Source: Candidatus Villigracilis propinquus
GTDB taxonomy: Bacteria > Chloroflexota > Anaerolineae > Anaerolineales > Villigracilaceae
Assembly: GCA_016714565.1 (NCBI GenBank)
Contig: JADKDM010000033.1
Span: 97,565 to 161,564, forward strand
DNA: 64,000 bases
Reading direction: 5' to 3'
The notes below the pieces were generated by a model, which was given only the letters and a program-made list of their open reading frames with translations, was not told the origin of the DNA and ran no database searches. The position numbers and the translations under genes are program-made. Shown here piece by piece: positions 34,576 through 43,482 of the stretch; position 1 is the first letter of the stretch; each line of letters begins with the position of its first letter.

Positions 34576-34629
34576 TTGATTTCTGCCCATAAAACAGTAT
34601 AATATGGGAAGAAGTGGTAGAAAGTGGTA
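34576..34629 (+). promoter_or_regulatory. mraZ promoter with three MraZ boxes
   Basis: TTGATT at 34576-34581 and TATAAT at 34598-34603, 16 bases apart, form the promoter. Three direct repeats follow in exact 10-base register: TGGGA at 34605, TGGTA at 34615 and TGGTA at 34625. Repeats of TGGGN with 5-base gaps are the known binding site of the MraZ repressor. Their place right after the -10 predicts that MraZ shuts down its own cluster. Confidence 0.85.
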
Positions 34630-34633
34630 AGAG

Positions 34634-34650
34634 CGCCGGGATCTCCGGCG
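34634..34650 (+). promoter_or_regulatory. 5' leader hairpin of mraZ
   Basis: CGCCGG and CCGGCG form a 6-bp GC stem around GATCT between the MraZ boxes and the ribosome-binding site. It may stabilise the long message. It has no T-run, so it is not a terminator. Confidence 0.5.
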
Positions 34651-34679
34651 TTCATCTATTAAAAGGATAAGTAGCACAA

Positions 34680-35129
34680 ATGTTCTTAGGCCAGTTCCAA
34701 CACAATCTTGATGATAAAGGGCGCTTGATGATACCGGCGCGCTTTCGTGAGATGTTGGCAACTGGGGCCTTCATTACACAAGGCTTTGATAAATGCCTCA
34801 TGGTGATGACCGAGGACTATTTCAAACAGGTTTATGAACGCATCGAAGCCATGAATTTGGCTGACCCGACTGCTCGTTTGCTGCGCCGCTTGATCCTTTC
34901 CAATGCTTATCCGATAGAAGTTGATAAGGTTGGGCGCATCCTTGTTCCGCAGAACCTGCGCGCTTTTCTCGGCATCGAGAACGGCGAACTGGTCGTAGCG
35001 GGGCAGGGCGAGTACTTCGAAGTGTGGATGCCTGCAGCCTGGGGCGAACAAATGACCCAGCTTCAGGATACCGAAGCCAACAACGCGCGCTTCTCCACAC
35101 TCGATCTTTCAAAGAGTAAGCCATCGTAG
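34680..35129 (+). CDS. mraZ: transcription regulator MraZ
   Basis: This 149-residue protein has two SpoVT/AbrB-like domains. It begins with the canonical MFLGQFQHNLDDKGRLMIPARFRE and has the second DxKGR-like repeat VDKVGRILVPQNLRAFL. MraZ forms a ring and represses the division and cell wall cluster by binding repeats in its own promoter, which are present at 34605-34629. The start is set by the conserved N-terminus; AAGGAT lies 12 bases upstream, a slightly long spacing. A palindromic repeat begins at its stop codon. Confidence 0.95.
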   Translation: MFLGQFQHNLDDKGRLMIPARFREMLATGAFITQGFDKCLMVMTEDYFKQVYERIEAMNLADPTARLLRRLILSNAYPIEVDKVGRILVPQNLRAFLGIENGELVVAGQGEYFEVWMPAAWGEQMTQLQDTEANNARFSTLDLSKSKPS

Positions 35130-35170
35130 TAACGGCTTTAGCCGTTAGGGGCGACTGAAGTCGCCACTAC
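35126..35170 (+). repeat. palindromic repeat between mraZ and rsmH
   Basis: Two small hairpins, ACGGCTTTAGCCGT and GGCGACTGAAGTCGCC, lie within outer ends GTAGT and ACTAC. The pattern matches short extragenic palindromic repeats that I recall from many genomes. It supplies the mraZ stop codon TAG and ends three bases before the rsmH ATG. Confidence 0.75.
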
Positions 35171-35172
35171 TT

Positions 35173-36087
35173 ATGCAGCATAAACCTGTACTTTACCAAG
35201 AGATTATACACGCTCTGCAACCCCGCAATGGCGGGCGGTATGTGGATGGCACTCTGGGCGCGGGCGGTCACGCTCGCGGGATACTGGAGGCTTGCACGCC
35301 AGATGGGCTCTTGCTCGGTCTCGATGTAGACCCGCAGGCTTTGGCGCTCGCTCGTGAGACCTTGGCTCCTTACGAAAAGCGCATTCATCTCGTGCAAGCC
35401 TCCCACATCACCCTTGCCGAACAACTCGCTTCCTTGAAATGGGATGCGATCGACGGCATGGTGCTCGACCTCGGTGCCTCGTCCATGCAGTTTGATAACG
35501 CCGAACGCGGCTTCTCCTTCATGCAGGATGGCCCGCTTGATATGCGTTTCGGCCCGCACATGACGATGAGCGCGGAAGACATCATCAACACCTATGATGA
35601 ACGGGAACTTGCCGACATCATTTTTCGATACGGTGAAGATCGCGACTCGCGCAAGATCGCCAAAGCCATCGTGATGAACAGACCGCTTCGCACGACCCGT
35701 GAGCTGGTTGCTGTCATCGAAAAAGCATCTCCCCGACGAGGCGACCGAGTCCACCCCGCCACGCAGACTTTTCAGGCCCTGCGCATCGTCGTCAACGAAG
35801 AATTGGCCGCAGTGGAGATCACGCTTCCGCAGGCAGTATCAGCTTTACGGTCAGGTGGAAGATGCGCGGTGATCTCCTTCCACTCGCTGGAAGATCGCAT
35901 CGTCAAAGAATATTTTCGAGAGCAGAGCAAGGAACTAGTCAATCCGCCTTACGAAAGAATTTATGAAGTGGAACGTAAGGCTGTTGTGCAGTTGGTGAAC
36001 AAAAAACCGATCTTGCCGACTGATGAAGAAATAAAGGAAAACCCAAGAGCACGAAGCGCAAAATTGAGAGTTATTGAGAAGTTGTAG
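35173..36087 (+). CDS. rsmH: 16S rRNA (cytosine-1402-N4)-methyltransferase RsmH
   Basis: This 304-residue methyltransferase begins MQHKPVLYQEIIHALQPRNG with the SAM loop VDGTLGAGGHARGIL. It has MVLDLGASSMQFDNAERGFSF and the C-terminal VISFHSLEDRIVKEYF, all diagnostic of RsmH (MraW). It adds the N4 methyl group to C1402 of 16S rRNA. Its place right after mraZ is the standard order. No ribosome-binding site is seen, because the palindromic repeat occupies the leader. Confidence 0.95.
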   Translation: MQHKPVLYQEIIHALQPRNGGRYVDGTLGAGGHARGILEACTPDGLLLGLDVDPQALALARETLAPYEKRIHLVQASHITLAEQLASLKWDAIDGMVLDLGASSMQFDNAERGFSFMQDGPLDMRFGPHMTMSAEDIINTYDERELADIIFRYGEDRDSRKIAKAIVMNRPLRTTRELVAVIEKASPRRGDRVHPATQTFQALRIVVNEELAAVEITLPQAVSALRSGGRCAVISFHSLEDRIVKEYFREQSKELVNPPYERIYEVERKAVVQLVNKKPILPTDEEIKENPRARSAKLRVIEKL

Positions 36088-36106
36088 GGGCGGGGTTCTC
36101 CCGCCC
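36088..36106 (+). repeat. GC-rich palindrome after rsmH
   Basis: GGGCGGG and CCCGCCC are separated by GTTCT, directly after the rsmH stop codon. It is short, perfect, and without a T-run. It resembles another small extragenic palindrome family and not a terminator. Confidence 0.65.
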
Positions 36107-36127
36107 GGTTGATGAGAGCAGAGAAAC

Positions 36128-36610
36128 ATGAACATACCAAATGTAAACATACCGAACGTAACCCACTATATTCATGCCTACAAGGTCGCTCCCTGGCGCG
36201 TTCAACGCCAATGGATCGGCTCTGCTTTGCTTGCCGTGGTTACGCTTGCCATGGTTGCCGCTCTCTATCTTATTGTTACCTCTCGCGCCGCCATTGCCGG
36301 ACGTGAAATTCAAGACCTGACCTTTTCCATTACCGCCAGCCAGCAGGTAAGCGGTGATTTACAAACCCAGCTCGCTTCGTTGACATCCGCCAGCGCCATG
36401 GAAAGCCGCGCGCTTGAACTCGGCTTCCGCCCCATGCAGCCGGAGGAAGCGGAATACCTTGTGGTATCGGGGTATGCCGAACCCGAGCCGTTTGTCTTAA
36501 GCACAACCCAGAATATGCAATTAAGCGCACTCACCATCGCGCCGGAATACAACCAGTCGCTGTTGGATTGGATGGATGAAACACTTCTCTCCTCGCGAGG
36601 CATGCAATGA
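36128..36610 (+). CDS. FtsL-like division protein
   Basis: This 160-residue bitopic protein sits between rsmH and ftsI, the usual position of ftsL. A cytoplasmic N-terminus is followed by one membrane segment (about 36-58: SALLAVVTLAMVAALYLIV) and a short coiled-coil-like stretch (IQDLTFSITASQQVSGDLQTQLASL). FtsL sequences are poorly conserved, so position and architecture carry the call. The C-terminal 60 residues are longer than in a typical FtsL. It overlaps ftsI by four bases (ATGA). Confidence 0.7.
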   Translation: MNIPNVNIPNVTHYIHAYKVAPWRVQRQWIGSALLAVVTLAMVAALYLIVTSRAAIAGREIQDLTFSITASQQVSGDLQTQLASLTSASAMESRALELGFRPMQPEEAEYLVVSGYAEPEPFVLSTTQNMQLSALTIAPEYNQSLLDWMDETLLSSRGMQ

Positions 36611-38355
36611 GACAGCAATACGCGCGCCGCACCCAGGTGTTGACCAGTGTGCTGGGATTCATTGCGTTTGCCATCATTGTCCAAATGACCCGTATCCAGA
36701 ACAGTGCCGAAGCTGCCATTTTCAGCCAGCAAGCCGAGAACTATGCCTACGAATTGAAAACCTTCTATCCCGACCGCGGCGAGATCTATGACCGCAACGG
36801 ACGTTTACTGGCCGGGAACAAGACCGTCTACGAGATGGGCGTGGACTTGACCACCGTGCGCGATCCGCACGCCATTGCCTTTGCCGTCAGTGCAGAACTC
36901 GGCATGGATTACAACCAACTCATGGATGCCATCCAAAATCCGCCGGATGGTCTTTCTTACATTGTGATCGCAGATTTTGTCGAAGCGCAGCAGGCGCTTA
37001 ACCTTCAGGAATTAAAGAAGGCATTGCAGAGCAACGCTGCGGAAGGTACCCTGGGCGGGCTGACAGGCTTGCAATTCAAAGCGCATCCGCATCGCAGTTA
37101 CCCGGAAGATGCGCTTGCCTCCAACATCATTGGCTTTGTCACCCGCGAAGGACGCGGCTATTTTGGCATTGAAGGGAAGTATGACACCCTGCTAGCCGGA
37201 AATTCTGTGCAGGTGCTTGTCCCCACCGACCCGAACAAAGCCTTCGAAATTCCCCGCGTATCAGACGGCACCACCCTCATCCTCACCATCAACCGCGACC
37301 TGCAAGCCTCGGCGGAAGAGATACTCGATACAGCGTTATCAACCTACGGCGCTCAGGGCGGCACCATTGTTGTGATGGATCCGCGCAACGGCGAGTTACT
37401 TGCCATTGCTTCCTCCCGCCGCATGGACTTGAACCAGTTCTGGAACTACAACGTCATTTACGACAAGAGCAACCAGTTCAACCCGGCTATCTCCACCCCG
37501 TATGAACCCGGCTCGGTGACAAAGATACTTACCATGGCCGCCGCGTTGGACAGTGGCGCGGTTTCTCCCGAAACAACATACCTGGATACCGGCTCCATCC
37601 TCATCGGCGGGGTCACCATTCAAAACTGGGATAGGCAGCCCTGGGGCATGCAAAGCATGACGGGCTGTTTACAGCACTCGCTCAACGTTTGCATGGTCAC
37701 CATTACAGATAAAATGGGCGCGGGCGTCTTCTATAAGTATCTCGACGCTTTTGGCTTTGGTCATCTCACAGGCGTGGACCTGGAAGGGGAAGTGTCAGGC
37801 AGGCTCAAAGTCCCGGGTGATTCGGATTGGTATCCCGTTGACCTCGGCACAAACTCCTTTGGTCAGGGCGTCACCGCCACACCCATGCAGGTGATGATGG
37901 CCGCTTCCTCAGTTGCCAACAACGGACGCATGGTGGTGCCGCACGCGCTTTACGCCATGGTGCGCGACGGACGTCAATACAATGTCCCCGCTCAATTTGC
38001 TGGTTCACCCATTAAAGAAGCCACCGCAGATATCCTCTCTGAAATGCTCGCCATTTCACTGGAAGCGGAAGCCTCCCTTGCTCTCGTGCCCGGCTATCGC
38101 GTCGCAGGAAAGACCGGCACCGCCCAAATTCCTGTGGACGGTTTTTACGACTCCACCGAAACCAACACCTCCTTCCTCGGCTGGGGGCCGGTGGATGACC
38201 CGCAATTCATGATCTACGTCTGGCTCGAACGCCCATCTGAATCCATTTGGGGCTCGGAAACCGCCGCACCCGTCTTTTCTGAAATGGCCGAAAAGACCGT
38301 CCTGCTTTTGGACATCCCCCCCGACTATATTCGCCAGCAACTCGTAGCCAAATAA
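36607..38355 (+). CDS. ftsI: penicillin-binding protein, division transpeptidase FtsI
   Basis: This 582-residue class B penicillin-binding protein cross-links septal peptidoglycan. One N-terminal membrane segment (about 10-27) is followed by the pedestal with RGEIYDRNGRLLAGN. The transpeptidase domain has the active-site Ser303 in SVTK, S358LN and K502TGT. No PASTA domains follow. Placement next to the ftsL-like gene and overlapping translation support a septal role and not elongation. Confidence 0.92.
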   Translation: MRQQYARRTQVLTSVLGFIAFAIIVQMTRIQNSAEAAIFSQQAENYAYELKTFYPDRGEIYDRNGRLLAGNKTVYEMGVDLTTVRDPHAIAFAVSAELGMDYNQLMDAIQNPPDGLSYIVIADFVEAQQALNLQELKKALQSNAAEGTLGGLTGLQFKAHPHRSYPEDALASNIIGFVTREGRGYFGIEGKYDTLLAGNSVQVLVPTDPNKAFEIPRVSDGTTLILTINRDLQASAEEILDTALSTYGAQGGTIVVMDPRNGELLAIASSRRMDLNQFWNYNVIYDKSNQFNPAISTPYEPGSVTKILTMAAALDSGAVSPETTYLDTGSILIGGVTIQNWDRQPWGMQSMTGCLQHSLNVCMVTITDKMGAGVFYKYLDAFGFGHLTGVDLEGEVSGRLKVPGDSDWYPVDLGTNSFGQGVTATPMQVMMAASSVANNGRMVVPHALYAMVRDGRQYNVPAQFAGSPIKEATADILSEMLAISLEAEASLALVPGYRVAGKTGTAQIPVDGFYDSTETNTSFLGWGPVDDPQFMIYVWLERPSESIWGSETAAPVFSEMAEKTVLLLDIPPDYIRQQLVAK

Positions 38356-38356
38356 C

Positions 38357-39772
38357 ATGCTCACACTCGCCGACGCCCTCGAAGCCCTCACATCGGTTCG
38401 CTTGCCGAACGCCAATGCGGTCATTACTGAGGCTGCCATTGACTCACGTCAGGTGATACCCGGTTCACTCTTCGTGGCGATCCCCGGCGAAAAAGTGGAT
38501 GGACATGACTTCCTTGCCGATGCGTTCAAGAGGGGGGCATCTTTTGCTTTAATTCAAAATGACGTATCCGCCTCTTTTCCGACCCTGGACCTGCGTGGCG
38601 GCCTATCGGCAGATTCTTCGCTGTCGCTTGATTCCGCTCTCTGTCTGCGCGTGGACAATACCATCTCCGCCCTCCAGCAGATCGCCCGCTTCTGGCGCCG
38701 CAAACTGGACCTGCGCGTGGTCGGCATCACCGGCAGTGTTGGAAAATCCACCACAAAAGAAATGGTTGCTGAAGTGCTTGGTATGCGCTACCGCACGCTA
38801 AAAAATCTTGGCAACCTCAATAACGAGATCGGACTGCCGCTCACCATTCTAAAACTTGGCGCCGGCTACGAACGCGCCGTGCTGGAAATGGGATTTTATG
38901 TCCCCGGCGAAATTCAATTCCTCTGCGATATTGCCCAGCCTCAAGTGGGAGTGGTGACAAATGTTGGCACCGTTCACGCGGAACGTGCCGGTTCACAGGA
39001 AGCCATTGCCAAAGGAAAAAGCGAATTGATCCAGGCTCTTCCGGCGGATGGCGTTGCCATCCTTAACTTTGATGATCCCTGGGTTCGCAAGATGGAAGAG
39101 AAATCCAAAGCGCGAGTCTTCTTCTACGGTCTTTCCCCCGAAGCCCATTTGTGGGCCGACCAGATCGAAGGTCTTGGTTTGGACGGTATCCGCTTCCGCC
39201 TGCATTACAAAGGCGAGACCCTGCATACCCACATTCCCATGATCGGACGGCACTCCGTTCACACGGCCTTGCGCGCCGCATCCGTGGGGCTGAATGACGG
39301 CTTGAGCTGGCAGGATATCTTTGAAGGCCTGTCCCACGGACACGCGCAGCTGCGCCTCGTGGCAGTCCGCAGCAGCAGCGGCGCCTTGATCCTCGATGAC
39401 ACGTATAATGCTTCTCCTGAGTCTATGCTTGCCGCCTTGAACCTGCTTGATGAAATGGACGGGCGCAGAATCGCCGTCCTTGGCGATATGCTTGAGCTTG
39501 GCCCCTACGAAAAACAGGGACACGAAATGGTGGGCATGCGTGCCGCACAGGTGGTACGCACCTTGCTCACATTGGGCCCCCGCGCTCACATGATCGCAGA
39601 TGCGGCTCGCCGCGCCGGTATGAAAACTAATCAAATTTTTGAATTTGAAGCATCCGAGTTGATCCTGGACTGGTTAAATAAAAATCTCACATCAAATGAT
39701 GCTGTTCTTATCAAAGGCTCCCACGGCTTGCGTATGGACCGAATCACCGCCGCTCTTGAGGTCAGATCATGA
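38357..39772 (+). CDS. murF: UDP-MurNAc-tripeptide:D-Ala-D-Ala ligase MurF
   Basis: This 471-residue Mur ligase adds D-Ala-D-Ala to the UDP-MurNAc tripeptide. The N-terminal MurF domain (1-95) has AAIDSRQVIPGSLFVAIPGEKVDGHDF, the P-loop is GITGSVGKSTTKEM, and the central NLNNEIGLPLTIL fits MurF. The C-terminal domain includes LILDDTYNASPESM, a MurF hallmark. It starts one base after the ftsI stop and overlaps mraY by four bases. Confidence 0.95.
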   Translation: MLTLADALEALTSVRLPNANAVITEAAIDSRQVIPGSLFVAIPGEKVDGHDFLADAFKRGASFALIQNDVSASFPTLDLRGGLSADSSLSLDSALCLRVDNTISALQQIARFWRRKLDLRVVGITGSVGKSTTKEMVAEVLGMRYRTLKNLGNLNNEIGLPLTILKLGAGYERAVLEMGFYVPGEIQFLCDIAQPQVGVVTNVGTVHAERAGSQEAIAKGKSELIQALPADGVAILNFDDPWVRKMEEKSKARVFFYGLSPEAHLWADQIEGLGLDGIRFRLHYKGETLHTHIPMIGRHSVHTALRAASVGLNDGLSWQDIFEGLSHGHAQLRLVAVRSSSGALILDDTYNASPESMLAALNLLDEMDGRRIAVLGDMLELGPYEKQGHEMVGMRAAQVVRTLLTLGPRAHMIADAARRAGMKTNQIFEFEASELILDWLNKNLTSNDAVLIKGSHGLRMDRITAALEVRS

Positions 39773-40767
39773 GACAGATCGCTTTATCCCTTAGCCTTGC
39801 AGGACTCTCTTTCATTATGACCGCCATTTGGGGCGGACCGCTTCTGCGCATTCTACGGCACTTCAAAGTCGGAAAGATCATCCGTGTGGAGGAACCTGAT
39901 TCACATCGCGTGAAAATGGGCACTCCCACCATGGGCGGCATCATGTTCATTTTGCCGGTTCTGCTGTTGACCGGTCTGTTGAATGCCGTTGCGTTGATCG
40001 GCGTTTCCGGAGGCGGAGTAGGGCGCGAAGTTCTTTTGCCGTTGCTCGTCATGGTTGGGTTTGCCGTCCTCGGCGCAGTGGACGATTGGGAAGGCATCCA
40101 CGGCAAACGCAAAGGTGACGGCATGCGTGCCCGTACCAAGTTCCTGTTCCAGGTCGTTTTGGCAATTGGCACCGCCTATGTTTTGAAATATATGGTTGAC
40201 GTACCGGATATGTATTTACCCGGTCTGTTCTTTGAAGTTGAACTCGGTTGGATCTATGTGCCGATCGCCGCTTTCATCATTGTGGCTGAATCAAACGCGG
40301 TTAATTTCACCGATGGTTTGGACGGCCTCGCAGGGCTGATCGCCGCCACCGCCATTGCATCCTTCGGCGGCATTGCATTAATACAGGAACGGGTCTATCT
40401 CGCGCGTTTCTGTTTTATTCTGGTCGGCGCGCTCTTTGGCTTTTTGTGGTTCAACGTCCACCCTGCGGAACTCATCATGGGTGACACGGGTTCCATGGCA
40501 TTGGGCTCCGTGCTGGCCGTCATTGCATTGATGACCGGGCAGTGGCCCATGCTGCTGATCATCGGCATCATCCCGCTTGCGGAAATGCTCAGTGTTGTAA
40601 TTCAAATTGGTTATTTCAAAATGACAAAAGGCAAACGCTTCTTCAAAATGGCGCCCATCCATTTGCATTTTGAATTGCTCGGCTGGAGTGAAACGCAAGT
40701 GGTACAGCGCTTCTGGCTCATCGGCCTGATGGCCGCGTTGATAGGAATAGGATTGTCGCAAGTGTAA
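39769..40767 (+). CDS. mraY: phospho-MurNAc-pentapeptide transferase MraY
   Basis: This 332-residue protein has about ten membrane segments. It moves phospho-MurNAc-pentapeptide to undecaprenyl phosphate to make lipid I. The catalytic motifs are present: DDWEG after the third segment, NFTDGLDGLAG, and the PIHLHFELLGWSETQVV loop that corresponds to the conserved HHxxE region. GDTGSMALG is also typical. Translation overlaps murF. A 17-bp palindrome follows directly. Confidence 0.95.
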   Translation: MRQIALSLSLAGLSFIMTAIWGGPLLRILRHFKVGKIIRVEEPDSHRVKMGTPTMGGIMFILPVLLLTGLLNAVALIGVSGGGVGREVLLPLLVMVGFAVLGAVDDWEGIHGKRKGDGMRARTKFLFQVVLAIGTAYVLKYMVDVPDMYLPGLFFEVELGWIYVPIAAFIIVAESNAVNFTDGLDGLAGLIAATAIASFGGIALIQERVYLARFCFILVGALFGFLWFNVHPAELIMGDTGSMALGSVLAVIALMTGQWPMLLIIGIIPLAEMLSVVIQIGYFKMTKGKRFFKMAPIHLHFELLGWSETQVVQRFWLIGLMAALIGIGLSQV

Positions 40768-40769
40768 TA

Positions 40770-40806
40770 TTTGCTCCTTCGGGGGCTAAGCCCCCGAAGG
40801 AGCAAA
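40770..40806 (+). repeat. 17-bp palindrome covering the murD ribosome-binding site
   Basis: TTTGCTCCTTCGGGGGC and its perfect complement enclose a TAA loop. The right arm includes AAGGAG (40797-40802), the only good ribosome-binding sequence before the murD ATG at 40815. Folding would hide it. No T-run follows, so termination is unlikely. It also looks like an extragenic palindromic repeat. Confidence 0.8.
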
Positions 40807-40814
40807 AGAAGACT

Positions 40815-42230
40815 ATGAAAAATTGGACCAACACCCACACCCTCATTCTCGGAGCCGCCCGCCAGGGACTTGCCCTCGCGCGCTGGCTCTCCCGTCATGG
40901 CTCGAACGTGACCTTGAGTGATTCACGCACCGCGGACGAACTCTCCTCTGCCCGTGCAGCCCTCGCGGATACGAACGTGCAATGGGCAGTGGGTGGGCAT
41001 CCGTTGGACTTGCTGGACAAGACTGATGTGCTTTGCCTCTCTGGCGGTGTGCCATTGACATTGCCCATCGTGGAAGAAGCCATCAAACGCGGCATTCCGC
41101 TTTCCAATGATTCACAGATATTCATGGAAGTCGCTCCCTGCAAAACCATCGGCATCACCGGCTCGGCAGGCAAGACGACGACAACAACATTGGTCGGCCA
41201 AATGGCGAAAAAAGATACAGAAGGCAGAAGGCAGAATGCAGAAAATTCATCATTCATCATTCATCCTTCTGCATTTATTGGCGGCAACATCGGCGACCCG
41301 CTCATCAACTACGTGGACGAGATGACTGCTGATGATATCGCCATTCTGGAACTGTCATCTTTTCAGCTTGATCAGATGACCATCTCGCCGAATATCGCTG
41401 CCATCTTGAACATCACGCCCAATCATCTGGATCGTCACGGCACGATGGAAGCGTACACCAATGCCAAGGCGCGCATCCTTGAATTTCAGAATGAAAAAGA
41501 TACCGCCATCCTCGGCAAAGATGACAAAGGCGCGTGGAGTTTGCGCGATAAAGTAAAAGGCAATTTGCTGACCTTCAGCCTGCATGACCTTGCACAGGAT
41601 CTGAACGGCGCCTATTTGCATGATGGATTGTTGAGCCTGCGCGAAGGCAAGGCGTATGTGCCTTTGATGGCGCGTGAAAAGATCCAATTGCGCGGCGACT
41701 ATAACGTGTCAAATGTGCTGGCCGCATTTACCATTGGTCATGCTGCTGGTTTTAAACTTGATGATATGCTCGAAGCTGTTGAAGAATTTCGCGGCGTGCC
41801 GCACCGCCTTGAGTTTGTCCGTGAGTTGAACGGCGCACGCTGGTACAACAATTCGATTGCCTCCGCCCCAGAGCGGACAATTGCTGTGATCCGCGCTTTT
41901 GATGAGCCAATTGTGCTTATGCTCGGCGGAAGGGATAAGAATCTTCCGTGGGGCGACATTGCAAAATTGATCTGTGAACGAGTGGATCATTTGGTGGTTT
42001 TTGGCGAAGCGGCGGATATGATTCAGAAAACCGTAACAGCTGTCGGCGGGGAGAGAGGCGTGGATATTCATCGCGCTGAGACTCTAAAAGAAGCCGTCAC
42101 TCTTGCCGCCAATGTCGCCAGTGCAGGGGATGTCGTCCTGTTATCGCCGGGCGGTACGAGCTTTGATGAGTTTAAAGATTTCGTAGAGAGAGGAGAATTT
42201 TTTAGAAAATGGGTACTGGAACTTTCGTAA
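40815..42230 (+). CDS. murD: UDP-MurNAc-L-Ala:D-Glu ligase MurD
   Basis: This 471-residue Mur ligase adds D-Glu. The N-terminal Rossmann domain has LILGAARQGLALARWL, the P-loop is GITGSAGKTTTTTLVGQM, and the later motifs include ILNITPNHLDRHGTMEAYTNAK and LMLGGRDKNLPWGD. Residues about 135-153 (DTEGRRQNAENSSFIIHPSA) are an extra loop between the P-loop helix and GGNIG. Its DNA is a low-complexity palindromic insert (41222-41276), in frame. This explains why the protein is about 20 residues longer than usual. Confidence 0.95.
   Translation: MKNWTNTHTLILGAARQGLALARWLSRHGSNVTLSDSRTADELSSARAALADTNVQWAVGGHPLDLLDKTDVLCLSGGVPLTLPIVEEAIKRGIPLSNDSQIFMEVAPCKTIGITGSAGKTTTTTLVGQMAKKDTEGRRQNAENSSFIIHPSAFIGGNIGDPLINYVDEMTADDIAILELSSFQLDQMTISPNIAAILNITPNHLDRHGTMEAYTNAKARILEFQNEKDTAILGKDDKGAWSLRDKVKGNLLTFSLHDLAQDLNGAYLHDGLLSLREGKAYVPLMAREKIQLRGDYNVSNVLAAFTIGHAAGFKLDDMLEAVEEFRGVPHRLEFVRELNGARWYNNSIASAPERTIAVIRAFDEPIVLMLGGRDKNLPWGDIAKLICERVDHLVVFGEAADMIQKTVTAVGGERGVDIHRAETLKEAVTLAANVASAGDVVLLSPGGTSFDEFKDFVERGEFFRKWVLELS
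41222..41276 (+). repeat. low-complexity palindromic insert inside murD
   Basis: The stretch has AGGCAGA repeats, then TTCATCATTCATCATTCATC, inside a 9-bp inverted repeat (AATGCAGAA at 41235-41243 and TTCTGCATT at 41267-41275). It is read in frame. A closely similar ATTCATCATTCATCACTCAT stretch lies inside the gene at 16256. Confidence 0.75.
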
Positions 42231-43482
42231 ACGAACGACCTTCGTATTCGTCTCACGGCCCCGTAGGATTTTTGCGCGGTTTCGATATGCCGTTGCTTGT
42301 CTCCGTGGTGGCTTTGGTGGTCTTTGGAATGTTGATGTTGTATTCCGCCTCATGGGATTTTTCTCTCGGCGCGTATGACGACCCCATGTATATGTTCAAT
42401 CGTCAATTGACATGGCTTGGCTTGGGCGTGGCTGTGGCAATTGGTCTTGCGTTCTTTGATTATCACAACTGGCGCAAATTGGTTGTGCCTGCCATGGCAT
42501 TCACCGTCCTTTTGCTAATGGGCGTGTTATTGATGAACGAAATTCGCTTCGGCGCAAAACGCTCTTTCATTGCCGGTTCTGTGCAGCCTTCTGAATTGGC
42601 GAAGTTGATCTCGATCTTGTATCTTGCGGTTTGGTTGTACGCGAAGCGCGCGCAGCTTCACGATATTTCTTTTGGCTTGGTTCCGCTGGGTGTGATCCTC
42701 GGTGTGGTGGGGGGGTTGATCTATCAACAGCCTGACCTGAGCGCTGCTGCTACCGTGTTGGTGTTGGGCGGCTTGCTTTTCTTTTTAGCAGGCGGTGACT
42801 TGAAACAGATCGGCGGCTTGCTTGTCGTGGCATCCATTGCGGCGTGGGTGGTTTCATCCGTCAGTCTCACAGGACAACAACGCGTGGGCGATTTTCTTGC
42901 AGGCATCAAAGACCCCTTGCAGGCTTCGTATCATGTGCGCCGCTCATTTGAAGCCATCGTTAATGGCGGCTGGTTCGGCGTGGGGCTCGGACAGTCTCAA
43001 TCCAAACTCACTGGTTTGCCCGTTCCGCCAACCGATAGTATTTTTGCAGTGGTCGCTGAAGAACTTGGCTGGTTCGGTTCTGTGGCGTTGATCTGCTTAT
43101 ATGGGTTTCTCGTCTGGCGCGGATTGGTGATTGCCCGCCGCGCACCAGATATGCTCGGCACGCTGCTCGCTTCCGGTCTGGTCATTTGGATCGCGATGGA
43201 AGCGCTCATCAACATGGCAGTGATGGTCGGGCTCATGCCGTTCGCTGGCAATGCGTTACCTTTCGTCAGCGCGGGCGGTTCGAATCTTGTGACGACCCTC
43301 GCGGCTTTGGGAATCATTTTTAACATCTCGCGCCAGGCAGGGGATGGCACGATATCCGATGAAGAATGGAGGTCCTACAGTGCGGTTGCTAATTTGCGCT
43401 GGTGGAACGGGCGGCGGAGTTTATCCCGCACTCGCCGTTCTCGAAGCGTTGAGAAAACTGCCAGTGAAGGTTTACAGGTTGA
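42209..43482 (+). CDS. ftsW: septal peptidoglycan polymerase FtsW (3' end inferred)
   Basis: This SEDS-family membrane protein polymerises lipid II. It has about ten membrane segments; QPSELAKLISILYLAVWLYAKR, QQPDLSAAATVL and PFVSAGGSNLVTTLAALGIIFNISR are diagnostic. It overlaps murD by 22 bases. In the sequence as given the frame does not stop here: it runs without a break to 44539 into the MurG C-terminal part. If one missing base is restored at about 43467-43479, the frame ends at TGA 43480-43482 after a basic tail (NLRWWNGRRSLSRTRRSRS). I therefore mark that end. A natural FtsW-MurG fusion is unlikely, because the MurG N-terminus would be lost. Confidence 0.85.
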
